DNA of 9,330 nt from DASTCC01 sp035711465 (GTDB lineage: Bacteria; Acidobacteriota; Vicinamibacteria; Vicinamibacterales; SCN-69-37). Positions within the stretch are counted from its first letter, which is position 1. Each line of letters opens with the position of its first letter. Below, one piece after another: positions 1 to 6,497 of the stretch. The stretch is taken from NCBI GenBank assembly GCA_035711465.1, contig DASTCC010000296.1:1-9330 (forward strand). Reading direction: 5' to 3'. The notes below the pieces were generated by a model. The model ran no database searches. It was not told the DNA's origin and saw only the letters and a list, made by a program, of their open reading frames with translations. The translations under genes and the position numbers were made by a program.

Positions 1-28
1 ACCCTGCTCCGACCCTCCTCCGACCCCA

Positions 29-1018
29 CTACGGCCGGACGATGCAGCGGAATCCGACGTGCGACGTTGACGTGTCGACGGGCTCGGGAAACCGGGCCGC
101 GGGGCGATAACGTCGGCAGTAGTTCGGCGCGCAGAGGTGCGAGCCGCCTTTCAGCACTTTTCGCGGGATCAGGATTTCGGGCTGGCGGGGATCGTAACTC
201 TCCTCGGCGCGCGGCCCGCGGGGGTTCTTCGGCACGCAGCACGCTTTCGGCTCCTCGGCCGGGTGGCGGGCCTGATACCAGTCGGTGGTCCATTCCCAGG
301 TATTGCCGATCATGTCGTGAAGCCCATAGCCGTTCGGCGCGTAGCTGCCGACCGGTGACGTGCGTTCGTGCCCGTCGCGGCAGTCGTGGTGCCACGGGAA
401 CTCGCCCTGCCAGGTGTTGGCCTGGTGGCGATCGTCGGGCGTGAACTCGCTGCCCCACGCGTACTCGGCGCCGTCCATGCCGCCGCGCGCCGCGAACTCC
501 CACTCGGCTTCCGTCGGCAGTGTCTTGCCCTCCCAGCGCGCGCACGCTTCGGCATCGCCGAACGTCACGTGCACGACCGGATGCCGCTCGAGGCCGTCGA
601 TCGAGCTGCCCGGCCCGTACGGCGCCCGCCACCACGCGCCGCGCATGTATTCCCACCAGAGGCCCGGATTGCGGAGATCCACTCGTTGGGCCGGCTTCAC
701 GAACACGAGCGATCCGGCGTAGAGCATCTCGGGCAGCGCGCCCGGATAGTCCTTCGGGTCCGGCGGGATCTCCGCGAACGAGCGATGCGCGGTCGCCGCG
801 ACGAAGCGCGCGAAGCGTTCGTTGGTCACCGGATGGCGGTCCATCCAGAATCCGTCGACGCTGACCCGGTGCACCGGACGCTCCTCGGGATAGTGATGAT
901 CGGAGCCCATGCGGAACGTGCCGCCCGGGATCCAGACCATGTCGGGGAACGGCGCTGCTCCCTGCGCAGGCGAGCCGGGCGCGGTCGAAGGAGCTGCTTC
1001 AGCGGATCGCGGATCCAT
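29..1018 (-). CDS. Formylglycine-generating enzyme (sulfatase-modifying factor, FGE/SUMF1 family)
   Basis: FGE oxidises a cysteine in the CxPxR motif of sulfatases to C-alpha-formylglycine, the catalytic residue of type I sulfatases; the family is copper-dependent. The 329-residue protein opens the fold at MVWIPGGTFRMGS (27-39) and carries NTWQGEFP (201-208), LPTEAEWEFAARGG (167-180), GNTWEWTTDWY (238-248) and a C-terminal GFRC (322-325). The two active-site cysteines are C296 and C301 in GGSHLCAPNYCRRYR, with the same five-residue spacing as human SUMF1 C336/C341. This separates it from the many SUMF1-fold proteins (EgtB, lectin-like and kinase-associated domains) that lack the pair. No signal peptide is seen, so it is probably cytoplasmic. 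GGAG (1026-1029 on the opposite strand) lies 7 nt upstream of the ATG and supports this start. It follows the small membrane protein by 44 nt on the same strand, so co-transcription is possible. No sulfatase gene is in the window. Confidence 0.93.
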   Translation of the reverse strand: MDPRSAEAAPSTAPGSPAQGAAPFPDMVWIPGGTFRMGSDHHYPEERPVHRVSVDGFWMDRHPVTNERFARFVAATAHRSFAEIPPDPKDYPGALPEMLYAGSLVFVKPAQRVDLRNPGLWWEYMRGAWWRAPYGPGSSIDGLERHPVVHVTFGDAEACARWEGKTLPTEAEWEFAARGGMDGAEYAWGSEFTPDDRHQANTWQGEFPWHHDCRDGHERTSPVGSYAPNGYGLHDMIGNTWEWTTDWYQARHPAEEPKACCVPKNPRGPRAEESYDPRQPEILIPRKVLKGGSHLCAPNYCRRYRPAARFPEPVDTSTSHVGFRCIVRP

Positions 1019-1062
1019 GTGGACGCTCCGTACTGCTCAACGAGTCTACCTGCGACATCCGG

Positions 1063-1470
1063 CTATCGATGCGCGCCGGCCTTCGGCCCGATGCGTGGCC
1101 GCGCGAGGCGGTTGATCCAGCCGCGAAGCAGCACGTACGGCACGATCGCCAGGATCACCGCCGTGAACATGGCCTCGCCCGGGTAGACCCAGCGGATGAC
1201 GATCCACTGATACACGCAGTCGAGGACGACAGCGAGGACGAAGACCTTGAGCACGGCCTGCCAGGTTTCCCTCCATCGCCGGGCCTTCGCCTGAGCGTCG
1301 CCGGTGATCATCCGCCAGAGATGCGGCGGGCGGCCATCTCGCGCGTCGGCGATGCCGTCGCGGGTCGCCAGGAATATCGCCATCGCTGGCTGCAGGAACA
1401 GGCGGAAGGTCAGCGGGCCGGTGAGCCGCTCGATCAGGTCATTGAAAAAGCGCGTCACGATGTCTTCCAT
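1063..1470 (-). CDS. Small membrane protein of unknown function
   Basis: I cannot name a characterised family; it resembles conserved hypothetical membrane proteins of acidobacteria. The 135-residue protein has an amphipathic N-terminus, a short hydrophobic stretch at about 20-36, a charged loop (37-70), and two likely transmembrane helices at about 72-94 (VLKVFVLAVVLDCVYQWIVI) and 99-118. Between the helices is RWVYPGEA, and the C-terminus is basic. The reading frame stays open another 93 codons upstream, but ATG at 1470 is preferred: GGAGG (1475-1479, opposite strand) sits 4 nt before it, and the upstream translation is low-complexity Arg/Ser-rich sequence. It lies 44 nt before the formylglycine-generating enzyme gene on the same strand and diverges from ligD. 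Function is not inferable from sequence alone. Confidence 0.75.
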   Translation of the reverse strand: MEDIVTRFFNDLIERLTGPLTFRLFLQPAMAIFLATRDGIADARDGRPPHLWRMITGDAQAKARRWRETWQAVLKVFVLAVVLDCVYQWIVIRWVYPGEAMFTAVILAIVPYVLLRGWINRLARPRIGPKAGAHR

Positions 1471-1657
1471 TCCGCCTCCAGCTCCGCCGCCGGCCACCTG
1501 GCCGCTTCGCCGCGATGCGCGCGGCCAGCTTAGCAGCCAATCCATCGCTCTGCGGCCAATGAACCAAGAAACAACTGCGCCTGACGAACGGTCCAGCGAT
1601 CCGGGGCGATGGCCACTTCGCGTAATGTGGTGGGACATGGCCAGGAGCGCGACGCGA
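1471..1657. promoter_or_regulatory. Divergent intergenic region between the membrane-protein gene and ligD
   Basis: These 187 bases must hold promoters for both directions, but I see no convincing -35/-10 pair on either strand. Visible elements are the GGAGG ribosome site of the leftward gene (1475-1479), a perfect 6-bp-arm dyad CGGCCA-CC-TGGCCG (1491-1504), and AGGAG at 1643-1647, which serves the ligase gene. Longer in-frame starts for the ligase exist at 1559, 1625 and 1637. If one is used, part of this region is coding. Confidence 0.45.
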
Positions 1658-2509
1658 ATGCCCGAGTGGCTCGAGCCGATGGCGGCGACGCTGACAGAGG
1701 AACGGTTCACCGGACCGGACTGGATCTTCGAGCGCAAGTTCGACGGCATCCGGCTGCTCGCCTACAAACGCGGCGCAGAGGTCGAGCTCTACTCGCGCAA
1801 CCGGCTGCTGCAGCAGTTGCCGAACGTCGCCCATGCGATCGCGAAGCTGCCGGTGAAGGACGCGATCCTCGACGGCGAAGTCGCCTGGGACGGGCACAGC
1901 AGCTACCACGTGTTCGACGTGATGTGGTTGAACGGCCGCTTGGTCACGACGCTGCCGCTCGAGGAACGCCGCGCGCTCCTGAAGGGTCTGCCGTTTTCAC
2001 CGCCGCTGAAGCGCGTCGAGCTCATCAACGGCCCGACGCCGTGGGATCGCGCCTGCAGCGAGGGCTGGGAAGGCGTGATCGCCAAGCGCCGCGGATCGCC
2101 GTACGAGCATCGTCGCTCGAAGCACTGGCTGAAGATGAAGTGCGAGGCGTCGCAGGAACTGGTCGTCGGCGGCTTCACCGACCCGCAGGGCGCGCGCGTC
2201 GGTCTCGGCGCGCTGCTCGTCGGCTACTACGAGGGCGACGACTTCGTGTTCGCCGGCAAGATCGGGACGGGCTTCGACACTCGACTGCTCGTCGATCTCC
2301 GCCGGCGGCTGGACGCAATCGAGGTGGCGAAATCGCCGTTCACGCGCGCCACGGGGCTGCCGAAACTGCGCGTGCACTGGGTCACACCGCAGATCGTCGT
2401 GCAGGTCAACTTCACCGAGTGGACGGTGCACGACAAGCTGCGGCATCCGCGGTTGATCGGCGTCCGCTTCGACAAGAAGGCTCGCGACGTCGTCCGGGAG
2501 CGCGCGTGA
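1658..2509 (+). CDS. ligD: ATP-dependent DNA ligase, LigD ligase domain as a stand-alone protein
   Basis: This is the ligase of bacterial non-homologous end joining, sealing nicks by an enzyme-AMP intermediate. From the start MPEWLEP the protein has 283 residues. Nucleotidyltransferase motifs are in order: motif I ERKFDGIR with the AMP-accepting lysine K27, the DGE of 72-74, VFDVMWLNG (85-93), motif IV EGVIAKR (138-144) and motif V WLKMK (157-161). An OB fold follows from about 170, including GLGALLVGYYEGDDFVFAGKIGTGFD. There is no 3'-phosphoesterase domain and no polymerase domain. The ATG at 1658 has AGGAG 10 nt upstream; in-frame ATGs at 1637 and 1625 are alternatives and would add only 7-11 residues. 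The stop overlaps the GTG start of the polymerase gene, so the two are almost certainly one translationally coupled operon. Confidence 0.93.
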   Translation: MPEWLEPMAATLTEERFTGPDWIFERKFDGIRLLAYKRGAEVELYSRNRLLQQLPNVAHAIAKLPVKDAILDGEVAWDGHSSYHVFDVMWLNGRLVTTLPLEERRALLKGLPFSPPLKRVELINGPTPWDRACSEGWEGVIAKRRGSPYEHRRSKHWLKMKCEASQELVVGGFTDPQGARVGLGALLVGYYEGDDFVFAGKIGTGFDTRLLVDLRRRLDAIEVAKSPFTRATGLPKLRVHWVTPQIVVQVNFTEWTVHDKLRHPRLIGVRFDKKARDVVRERA

Positions 2510-3375
2510 TCACGCATCCCGAGAAGGTGCTCTTCCCCGCCGACGGCATCACCAAAGGCGATCTCGCCAAGTACTACGAGACGATGGCGCCCGTCATGCT
2601 GCCGCACCTTCGCGGCCGGCCGCTGACCATGGAGCGGTATCCCTCCGGCATCGGCGCCGAAGGCTTCTGGCAGAAGAGCGTGACCAAGGGGTTTCCTGCC
2701 TGGCTGACACGCGTCGACGTGCCGAAGAAGGGCGGCGTCGTCCACTACCCCGTGATCACCGATCGGCGATCGCTGCTCTGGGTCACCAACCAGAACACGA
2801 TCACTCATCACGTCTGGATCTCGCGCGTGCCGAAGCTCGACTTGCCCGATGTGTGCGTCTTCGATTTGGACCCGTCGACCGACGACGTCAACGCCGTGCG
2901 CAGGGCGGCCGTCGAGCTGCGTCATCTCCTGGAGGAGCTCGGGCTGCCGTCCTGGGTCAAGACCTCGGGCTCGAAGGGCTTTCACATCGTCGTCCCCATC
3001 GACGGCAAGACGCCGGTGGACGTCGTCGCCGGCTTCGCGAACGCTGTCGGCACGCTGTTCACGCAGCGCGCGCCCGATCGGCTGACGCAGGAGTTCAGCA
3101 AGGCCGATCGCGGTGAACGCATCTACGTGGACACCGGGCGCAACGGCTACGGCGCGACGTTCGCCGCGGCGTACACCGTGCGCGCGAAGCCGGGCGCACC
3201 GGTGTCGGCGCCGTGCACGTGGGAGGAGATCGAACGCGGCCAGGTGCATCCGCAGACGTTCACGCTGCGGAACATGCCGGATCGGATCGACGCGGCCGGC
3301 GATCTCTGGGACGAGATGCGGAAACGCGGACGATCGCTCGCGAAGGCGATTCAGAAATTGAAGAAGCTGCGCTGA
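2506..3375 (+). CDS. ligD: LigD primase-polymerase (POL) domain protein
   Basis: This archaeo-eukaryotic-primase-type polymerase fills gaps and adds nucleotides at broken ends during non-homologous end joining. The protein of 289 residues begins ITHPEKVLFPADGITKGDLA, the usual N-terminal POL signature. Metal-binding aspartates are D120 and D122 in FDLDPS and D209 in ERIYVDTGRNGYGATFAAAY; the nucleotide-binding SGSKGFHIVVP is at 154-164. The start is GTG at 2506, overlapping the ligase stop as GTGA, with a strong GGGAG ribosome site (2496-2500) 5 nt upstream. The POL frame happens to be open through the whole ligase gene, so a fused protein made by a -1 shift cannot be excluded, but the ribosome site and the position of the POL signature favour separate proteins. 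The stop codon is 1 nt from the end of the convergent permease gene. Confidence 0.92.
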   Translation: MITHPEKVLFPADGITKGDLAKYYETMAPVMLPHLRGRPLTMERYPSGIGAEGFWQKSVTKGFPAWLTRVDVPKKGGVVHYPVITDRRSLLWVTNQNTITHHVWISRVPKLDLPDVCVFDLDPSTDDVNAVRRAAVELRHLLEELGLPSWVKTSGSKGFHIVVPIDGKTPVDVVAGFANAVGTLFTQRAPDRLTQEFSKADRGERIYVDTGRNGYGATFAAAYTVRAKPGAPVSAPCTWEEIERGQVHPQTFTLRNMPDRIDAAGDLWDEMRKRGRSLAKAIQKLKKLR

Positions 3376-3376
3376 G

Positions 3377-6064
3377 CTACTCCGTCCGCAACGCCTCGAT
3401 TGGATCCACCGCCATCGCCCGCCGCGCCGGCACGACGCAGGCGAGCAGGCAGACGGCGCCCATCAGCACCACGTAGACGGTCAGGCCGGCGACAAGCCCC
3501 GGCCGGAACGAGATCTGACCGCTGAGCAGCAGGATCAAGACCCATCCGGCGACGATGCCGCACGAGAGTTGGAGCAGCGGCCGGCGCAGGATCGAGACGA
3601 TCAGGCGCCCGCGGCTCGAGCCGAGGGCCACGCGGATGCCGATTTCGCGGGTCCGGCGCGCGACGGCGAACGAGGTGACGGCGTAGATGCCGCTCAGCGC
3701 GAGCACGAGCGCCGACAGGCCAACGGCGCCGGCAAGCCGCGCCCAGAAGTTGATTTCGCGGAGCGCGCCAAGAGTCACCTGATCGAGCGGCTGGACTGCC
3801 GACACGCGCATTAGCGGATCGGTCCGCGCGGCGATCTGCTGGAGCGCCGCGGTCGCCGCGGTGATGTCGCCAGAGACGCGGGCCGCGATCTGGACGGTGC
3901 CGAGCGACCGCAGATCGAGCGGCAGATAGATTCCGGCCACCTTCGGGTCGGGCTCGGTCGCCATCCCCAGGTCACGCACCAGTCCGACGATCTCGATTGA
4001 CGGCGGCGGGCTGCCGATCGGCGGGCGTTGCCCGCCGTTCGGGTCGAGATCCCTCCGATAGTGGAGGCGCCGGCCGATCGGATTGCGTCCGCCGAGCACG
4101 CGCGCGACGAACGACTGGTTGACGACCGCCACACGCGCCGGACTGGCATAGTCGGCGTCCGTGAACAGCCGTCCCGCGAGCGGCTCGGCGTCGAAGGTCG
4201 AGAAGAACGCCGGATCGACGGACGCGGTGCTGACGCGGTAGCCGTCGACCGGTGCGTCCCACATCCCGCCCTCCTCGAGCGCCGCGGCGCCGCCCTCGTC
4301 GACATCGATGATGTAATGCCCATGCCACGTGAACGGCAGCTTGTCGGCCAGCGCCACGCGCCGGATACCGGGCGCCGCAGCCAGCCGATCGCGAACCGCG
4401 AGCACCGCGGCCACGTAACGCGCTTGTGAAAGATCGACGTCGCGCGCCAGCGACGCGGACAGGACTTCCGCGGGCGGAATGCCGATATCGGTGGTTTCGA
4501 TCTGCCAGGCGTCGCGCTTGACGTAGAACGCGACGACGGGGAACGTGACCGTGACGGCGATCTGCGCGACGATGAGCGTCGTCCAGATGCCGCCGAACTT
4601 CACACCGCCGCCGCCGGCGCTGCTCTCCCGGAGGCGAGATGAGAGGCCACGCGTCATCTTGAAGGCAGGCAGCATGCCGGTCACGATCGCGGCCAGGAGC
4701 GCCAGCCCGCAGCCGTACGCGATCGAGAGCGGCGGCAGCCGCGGCGTCAGCCAGAACGGCAGTTGATTCGTGCTCTCGGCGGCGGCAAAGGCCTCGACGC
4801 CCCAGCCGACCGCCATCCGGGACAGCGCCAGGCCGACGATCGCCGCGAGCGCGCTCAGCACGAGCGACTCGGCGAAGAACTGCCGGATCAGGCGGCCGCG
4901 GCTGGCGCCAAGCGCCGTGCGCACGAGGATCTCGGACTCCCGCGTCGCCGCGCGCGCGAACATCAGCAGTGCGACGTTGCCGCTGATGAGCAGGACGAGC
5001 AGCGCCACGCCGAGGTTGATCGAGCCGATGGCCAGGCGATCGGCGGGATCGAGCGCCGAGCTCGACGCGGCGAACGGCATCACCACGCCGCGCAGGTGCT
5101 CGTGCGTCGCCGGCCAAGCGGTCGCCGCAGCGGCGGCGAGTACCTCGAATTCCGTCGCCGCCTGAGGCAGCGTGACGCCGTCCTGCAACCGCGCCCAGAC
5201 GCGCAGCGGCGTGCCGGTCCGCGGGGCTGCCGTGACATCGAGCCGGAGCGGCACCCACACCTCGTGCGCGCGCGGAAACCTGAAGCCTTCCGGCATGATG
5301 CCGACCACGGCCGTAGGCGTATTGGCGAGCGTGATCTGCCGCCCGAGAATCGCCGGATCCGCGTGGAAGCGCGAGCGCCAGAGCCGTTCGCCGATCACCA
5401 TCACCGGCGGCGCCGATTGCGCAGCATCGGCGTCGGTCAACGCGCGGCCGGCAATCGGCGCGACGCGCGCCATCGGGAACGTCGACGCCGTGACCTCGGC
5501 GACGTTGACCGGCTCGATGACGCCGTCCGCCATCGTCAGATTGCGATTGAGGCCGCGGCCGGCGCCGAGCTCGGCCAGCGATGTGGTCGCCTGCTCCCAG
5601 CGAAGGAGGTCGGCGGTCAGCCGGCTCTCATATTGATTGGCGGCCGTGTCGTAGAGCCGCACGCTGACGACGCGATCGCCCTCGGGCAGCGGCAGGATCG
5701 GCCAGAGCATCAGCGAGATGAACGCGAACACGGCGGCGCCGAGCGCGATGCCGAACGCCAGCGACGCCGTGCCGATCAGCGTCAGCACCGGATAGCGGAC
5801 CAGCATGCGCAGCCCGAGCCGCAGATCGAGGAACGAGATTCGCCACGCGAGGAAGCCCGCGGCGGCTTCGCGCAACCGTTCGATCAGGAAGCGCGTCGCG
5901 ATCGCCAGCGCCGCGCGGCGATAGCGCCAGCGCGCCACGCGGCCGCCGTCCGAGGCTGCGTCGCGCGACAAGCGCTCGTCGAGGTCGCCGGTGATACCGG
6001 CTCGCACGTCGGCCGGCAGACTGCGATCGAGCAGCGCCTTCGCCAGTCGCGGCGGCCGGCTCAT
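3377..6064 (-). CDS. ADOP-class ABC permease (two MacB/FtsX modules, no ATPase)
   Basis: Acidobacterial duplicated orphan permeases have two MacB-like periplasmic domains and two FtsX domains on one chain, with no ATPase partner gene beside them; the substrate is unknown. This 895-residue protein has a cytoplasmic prefix (about 1-75, with LLDRSLPADVRAGITGDLDE), then SFLDLRLGLRMLVRYPVLT and TM1 (93-118). Next come periplasmic domain 1 (about 125-340), TMs at about 349-371, 395-420, 446-468 and 494-513, periplasmic domain 2 (about 520-770), and TMs at about 773-800, 825-848 and 855-880. FtsX signatures RESEILVRTALGASRGRL (375-392) and RRTREIGIRVALGSSRGRL (803-821) mark the two halves; the end VVPARRAMAVDPIEALRTE is typical. 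ATG at 6064 overlaps the PadR stop as ATGA, so translation is coupled and PadR control is expected. No frameshift is seen. It is about 60% identical by eye to the permease fragment at 7205-7747. Confidence 0.93.
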   Translation of the reverse strand: MSRPPRLAKALLDRSLPADVRAGITGDLDERLSRDAASDGGRVARWRYRRAALAIATRFLIERLREAAAGFLAWRISFLDLRLGLRMLVRYPVLTLIGTASLAFGIALGAAVFAFISLMLWPILPLPEGDRVVSVRLYDTAANQYESRLTADLLRWEQATTSLAELGAGRGLNRNLTMADGVIEPVNVAEVTASTFPMARVAPIAGRALTDADAAQSAPPVMVIGERLWRSRFHADPAILGRQITLANTPTAVVGIMPEGFRFPRAHEVWVPLRLDVTAAPRTGTPLRVWARLQDGVTLPQAATEFEVLAAAAATAWPATHEHLRGVVMPFAASSSALDPADRLAIGSINLGVALLVLLISGNVALLMFARAATRESEILVRTALGASRGRLIRQFFAESLVLSALAAIVGLALSRMAVGWGVEAFAAAESTNQLPFWLTPRLPPLSIAYGCGLALLAAIVTGMLPAFKMTRGLSSRLRESSAGGGGVKFGGIWTTLIVAQIAVTVTFPVVAFYVKRDAWQIETTDIGIPPAEVLSASLARDVDLSQARYVAAVLAVRDRLAAAPGIRRVALADKLPFTWHGHYIIDVDEGGAAALEEGGMWDAPVDGYRVSTASVDPAFFSTFDAEPLAGRLFTDADYASPARVAVVNQSFVARVLGGRNPIGRRLHYRRDLDPNGGQRPPIGSPPPSIEIVGLVRDLGMATEPDPKVAGIYLPLDLRSLGTVQIAARVSGDITAATAALQQIAARTDPLMRVSAVQPLDQVTLGALREINFWARLAGAVGLSALVLALSGIYAVTSFAVARRTREIGIRVALGSSRGRLIVSILRRPLLQLSCGIVAGWVLILLLSGQISFRPGLVAGLTVYVVLMGAVCLLACVVPARRAMAVDPIEALRTE

Positions 6065-6384
6065 CGTTGCCGCCGGGCACTGCCGTCGAGGCCGCGCCAC
6101 ATCTGCTGGAACATGCGCCGGCTCTCGGCAAGCGCCGCGGTGCCGGCGCGGGTCGGCTTCACGTGCCGGCGCGCTTTGCCGCCGCGCTCGGCGGTGGGAT
6201 CGCCCATCCACGACTCGAGCAGGCCCTTGCGCTCCAGCCGCCGCAAGGTCACATAGACCGCCGCATGTGCGGCCCGCCTTCCGGTGCGGCGCTCGATCTC
6301 GTCGACGATCGACACGCCGTAGGCGTCGTCGCCCAGGTGCGCGCAGGCGAGCAGAACCAGCTGTTCGAACTCTCCTAAAAACAT
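6061..6384 (-). CDS. PadR-family winged-helix transcriptional regulator
   Basis: Probable repressor of its own operon with the downstream ADOP permease. The 107 residues begin MFLGEFEQLVLLACAHLGDDAYGVSIVDEI, the conserved N-terminus of acidobacterial permease-linked PadR proteins, followed by the winged helix (AVYVTLRRLERKGLLES, 42-58, recognition helix and wing start) and RRHVKPTRAGTAAL (72-85). A short C-terminal helix (about 86-99), expected to help dimerise, follows; the ligand is unknown. The start is fixed by this conserved N-terminus, not by a ribosome site: there is no Shine-Dalgarno upstream, and the only AGGAG lies inside codons 3-5. A TATAAT box ends 11 nt before the ATG, suggesting a leaderless or nearly leaderless mRNA. 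Its stop overlaps the permease start by 4 nt. Confidence 0.9.
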   Translation of the reverse strand: MFLGEFEQLVLLACAHLGDDAYGVSIVDEIERRTGRRAAHAAVYVTLRRLERKGLLESWMGDPTAERGGKARRHVKPTRAGTAALAESRRMFQQMWRGLDGSARRQR

Positions 6385-6417
6385 ACTTTGTCAGTATTAT
6401 AGCAGCAAGACGGTCAA
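6382..6417 (-). promoter_or_regulatory. PadR promoter with operator dyad over the start codon
   Basis: Read on the minus strand, a perfect TATAAT -10 box (6396-6401) lies 11 nt before the PadR ATG, so transcription should start within a few bases of the start codon. A dyad with arms ATACT and AGTAT separated by 5 nt (6383-6397) overlaps both the -10 box and the start codon. This placement suits autorepression by a PadR dimer. The -35 is unclear: TTGACC (6412-6417) is only 10 nt from TATAAT, too close for a standard promoter. The stretch 6381-6399 matches 7783-7801, upstream of the decayed second cassette, at 18 of 19 positions, which supports its being a functional site. Confidence 0.65.
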
Positions 6418-6459
6418 GGCTTGGGGCTTGGGGCTTGGGGCTCGAGGCATGGGGCTTAA
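6418..6459. repeat. Heptamer tandem repeat (GGCTTGG x6, imperfect)
   Basis: Six consecutive 7-base units: three exact GGCTTGG copies (6418-6438), then GGCTCGA, GGCATGG and GGCTTAA. The plus strand carries four GGGG runs (6423-6426, 6430-6433, 6437-6440, 6451-6454) with loops of 3, 3 and 10 nt, so it can be drawn as a G-quadruplex. It lies between the coiled-coil gene and the PadR promoter, next to where a -35 element would be. The unit length is not a multiple of three, and no gene is supported across it. Confidence 0.85.
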
Positions 6460-6479
6460 GGCCAGGCGCGACGGGCTGT

Positions 6480-6492
6480 GGCGCGCGGCGCC
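6480..6492 (-). terminator. Short GC hairpin after the coiled-coil gene
   Basis: GGCGC-GCG-GCGCC forms a 5-bp stem beginning 5 nt beyond the stop of the coiled-coil gene. There is no T-tract, so it is not a standard intrinsic terminator. In sequence this G+C-rich, such a stem could be chance. Confidence 0.2.
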
Positions 6493-6497
6493 GATCG

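Noticed and set aside
1..28. Repeat of TCCGACCC-like octamers
   Set aside because: Only two imperfect copies are visible at the window edge, too little to call a repeat.
368..1186. 272-codon open frame on the plus strand opposite the formylglycine-generating enzyme
   Set aside because: It is antisense to strongly conserved enzyme motifs, its product is Arg-rich without domains, and it also crosses the small membrane-protein gene.
1304..1657. N-terminal extension of the ligase upstream of MPEWLEP
   Set aside because: The frame is open but the residues are Arg/Ser/Pro-rich and unlike any LigD domain. Most of it lies antisense to the membrane-protein gene, and no phosphoesterase motif is present.
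2227..3249. 340-codon open frame on the minus strand opposite the LigD polymerase
   Set aside because: It has low-complexity Arg/Asp/His composition, no recognisable motif, and is antisense to catalytic motifs of the polymerase.
4763..6256. 497-codon open frame on the plus strand opposite the permease
   Set aside because: The translation is Arg/Ala/His-rich with no domain pattern and lies antisense to a well-supported permease with FtsX signatures. Long antisense frames are expected in G+C-rich coding DNA.
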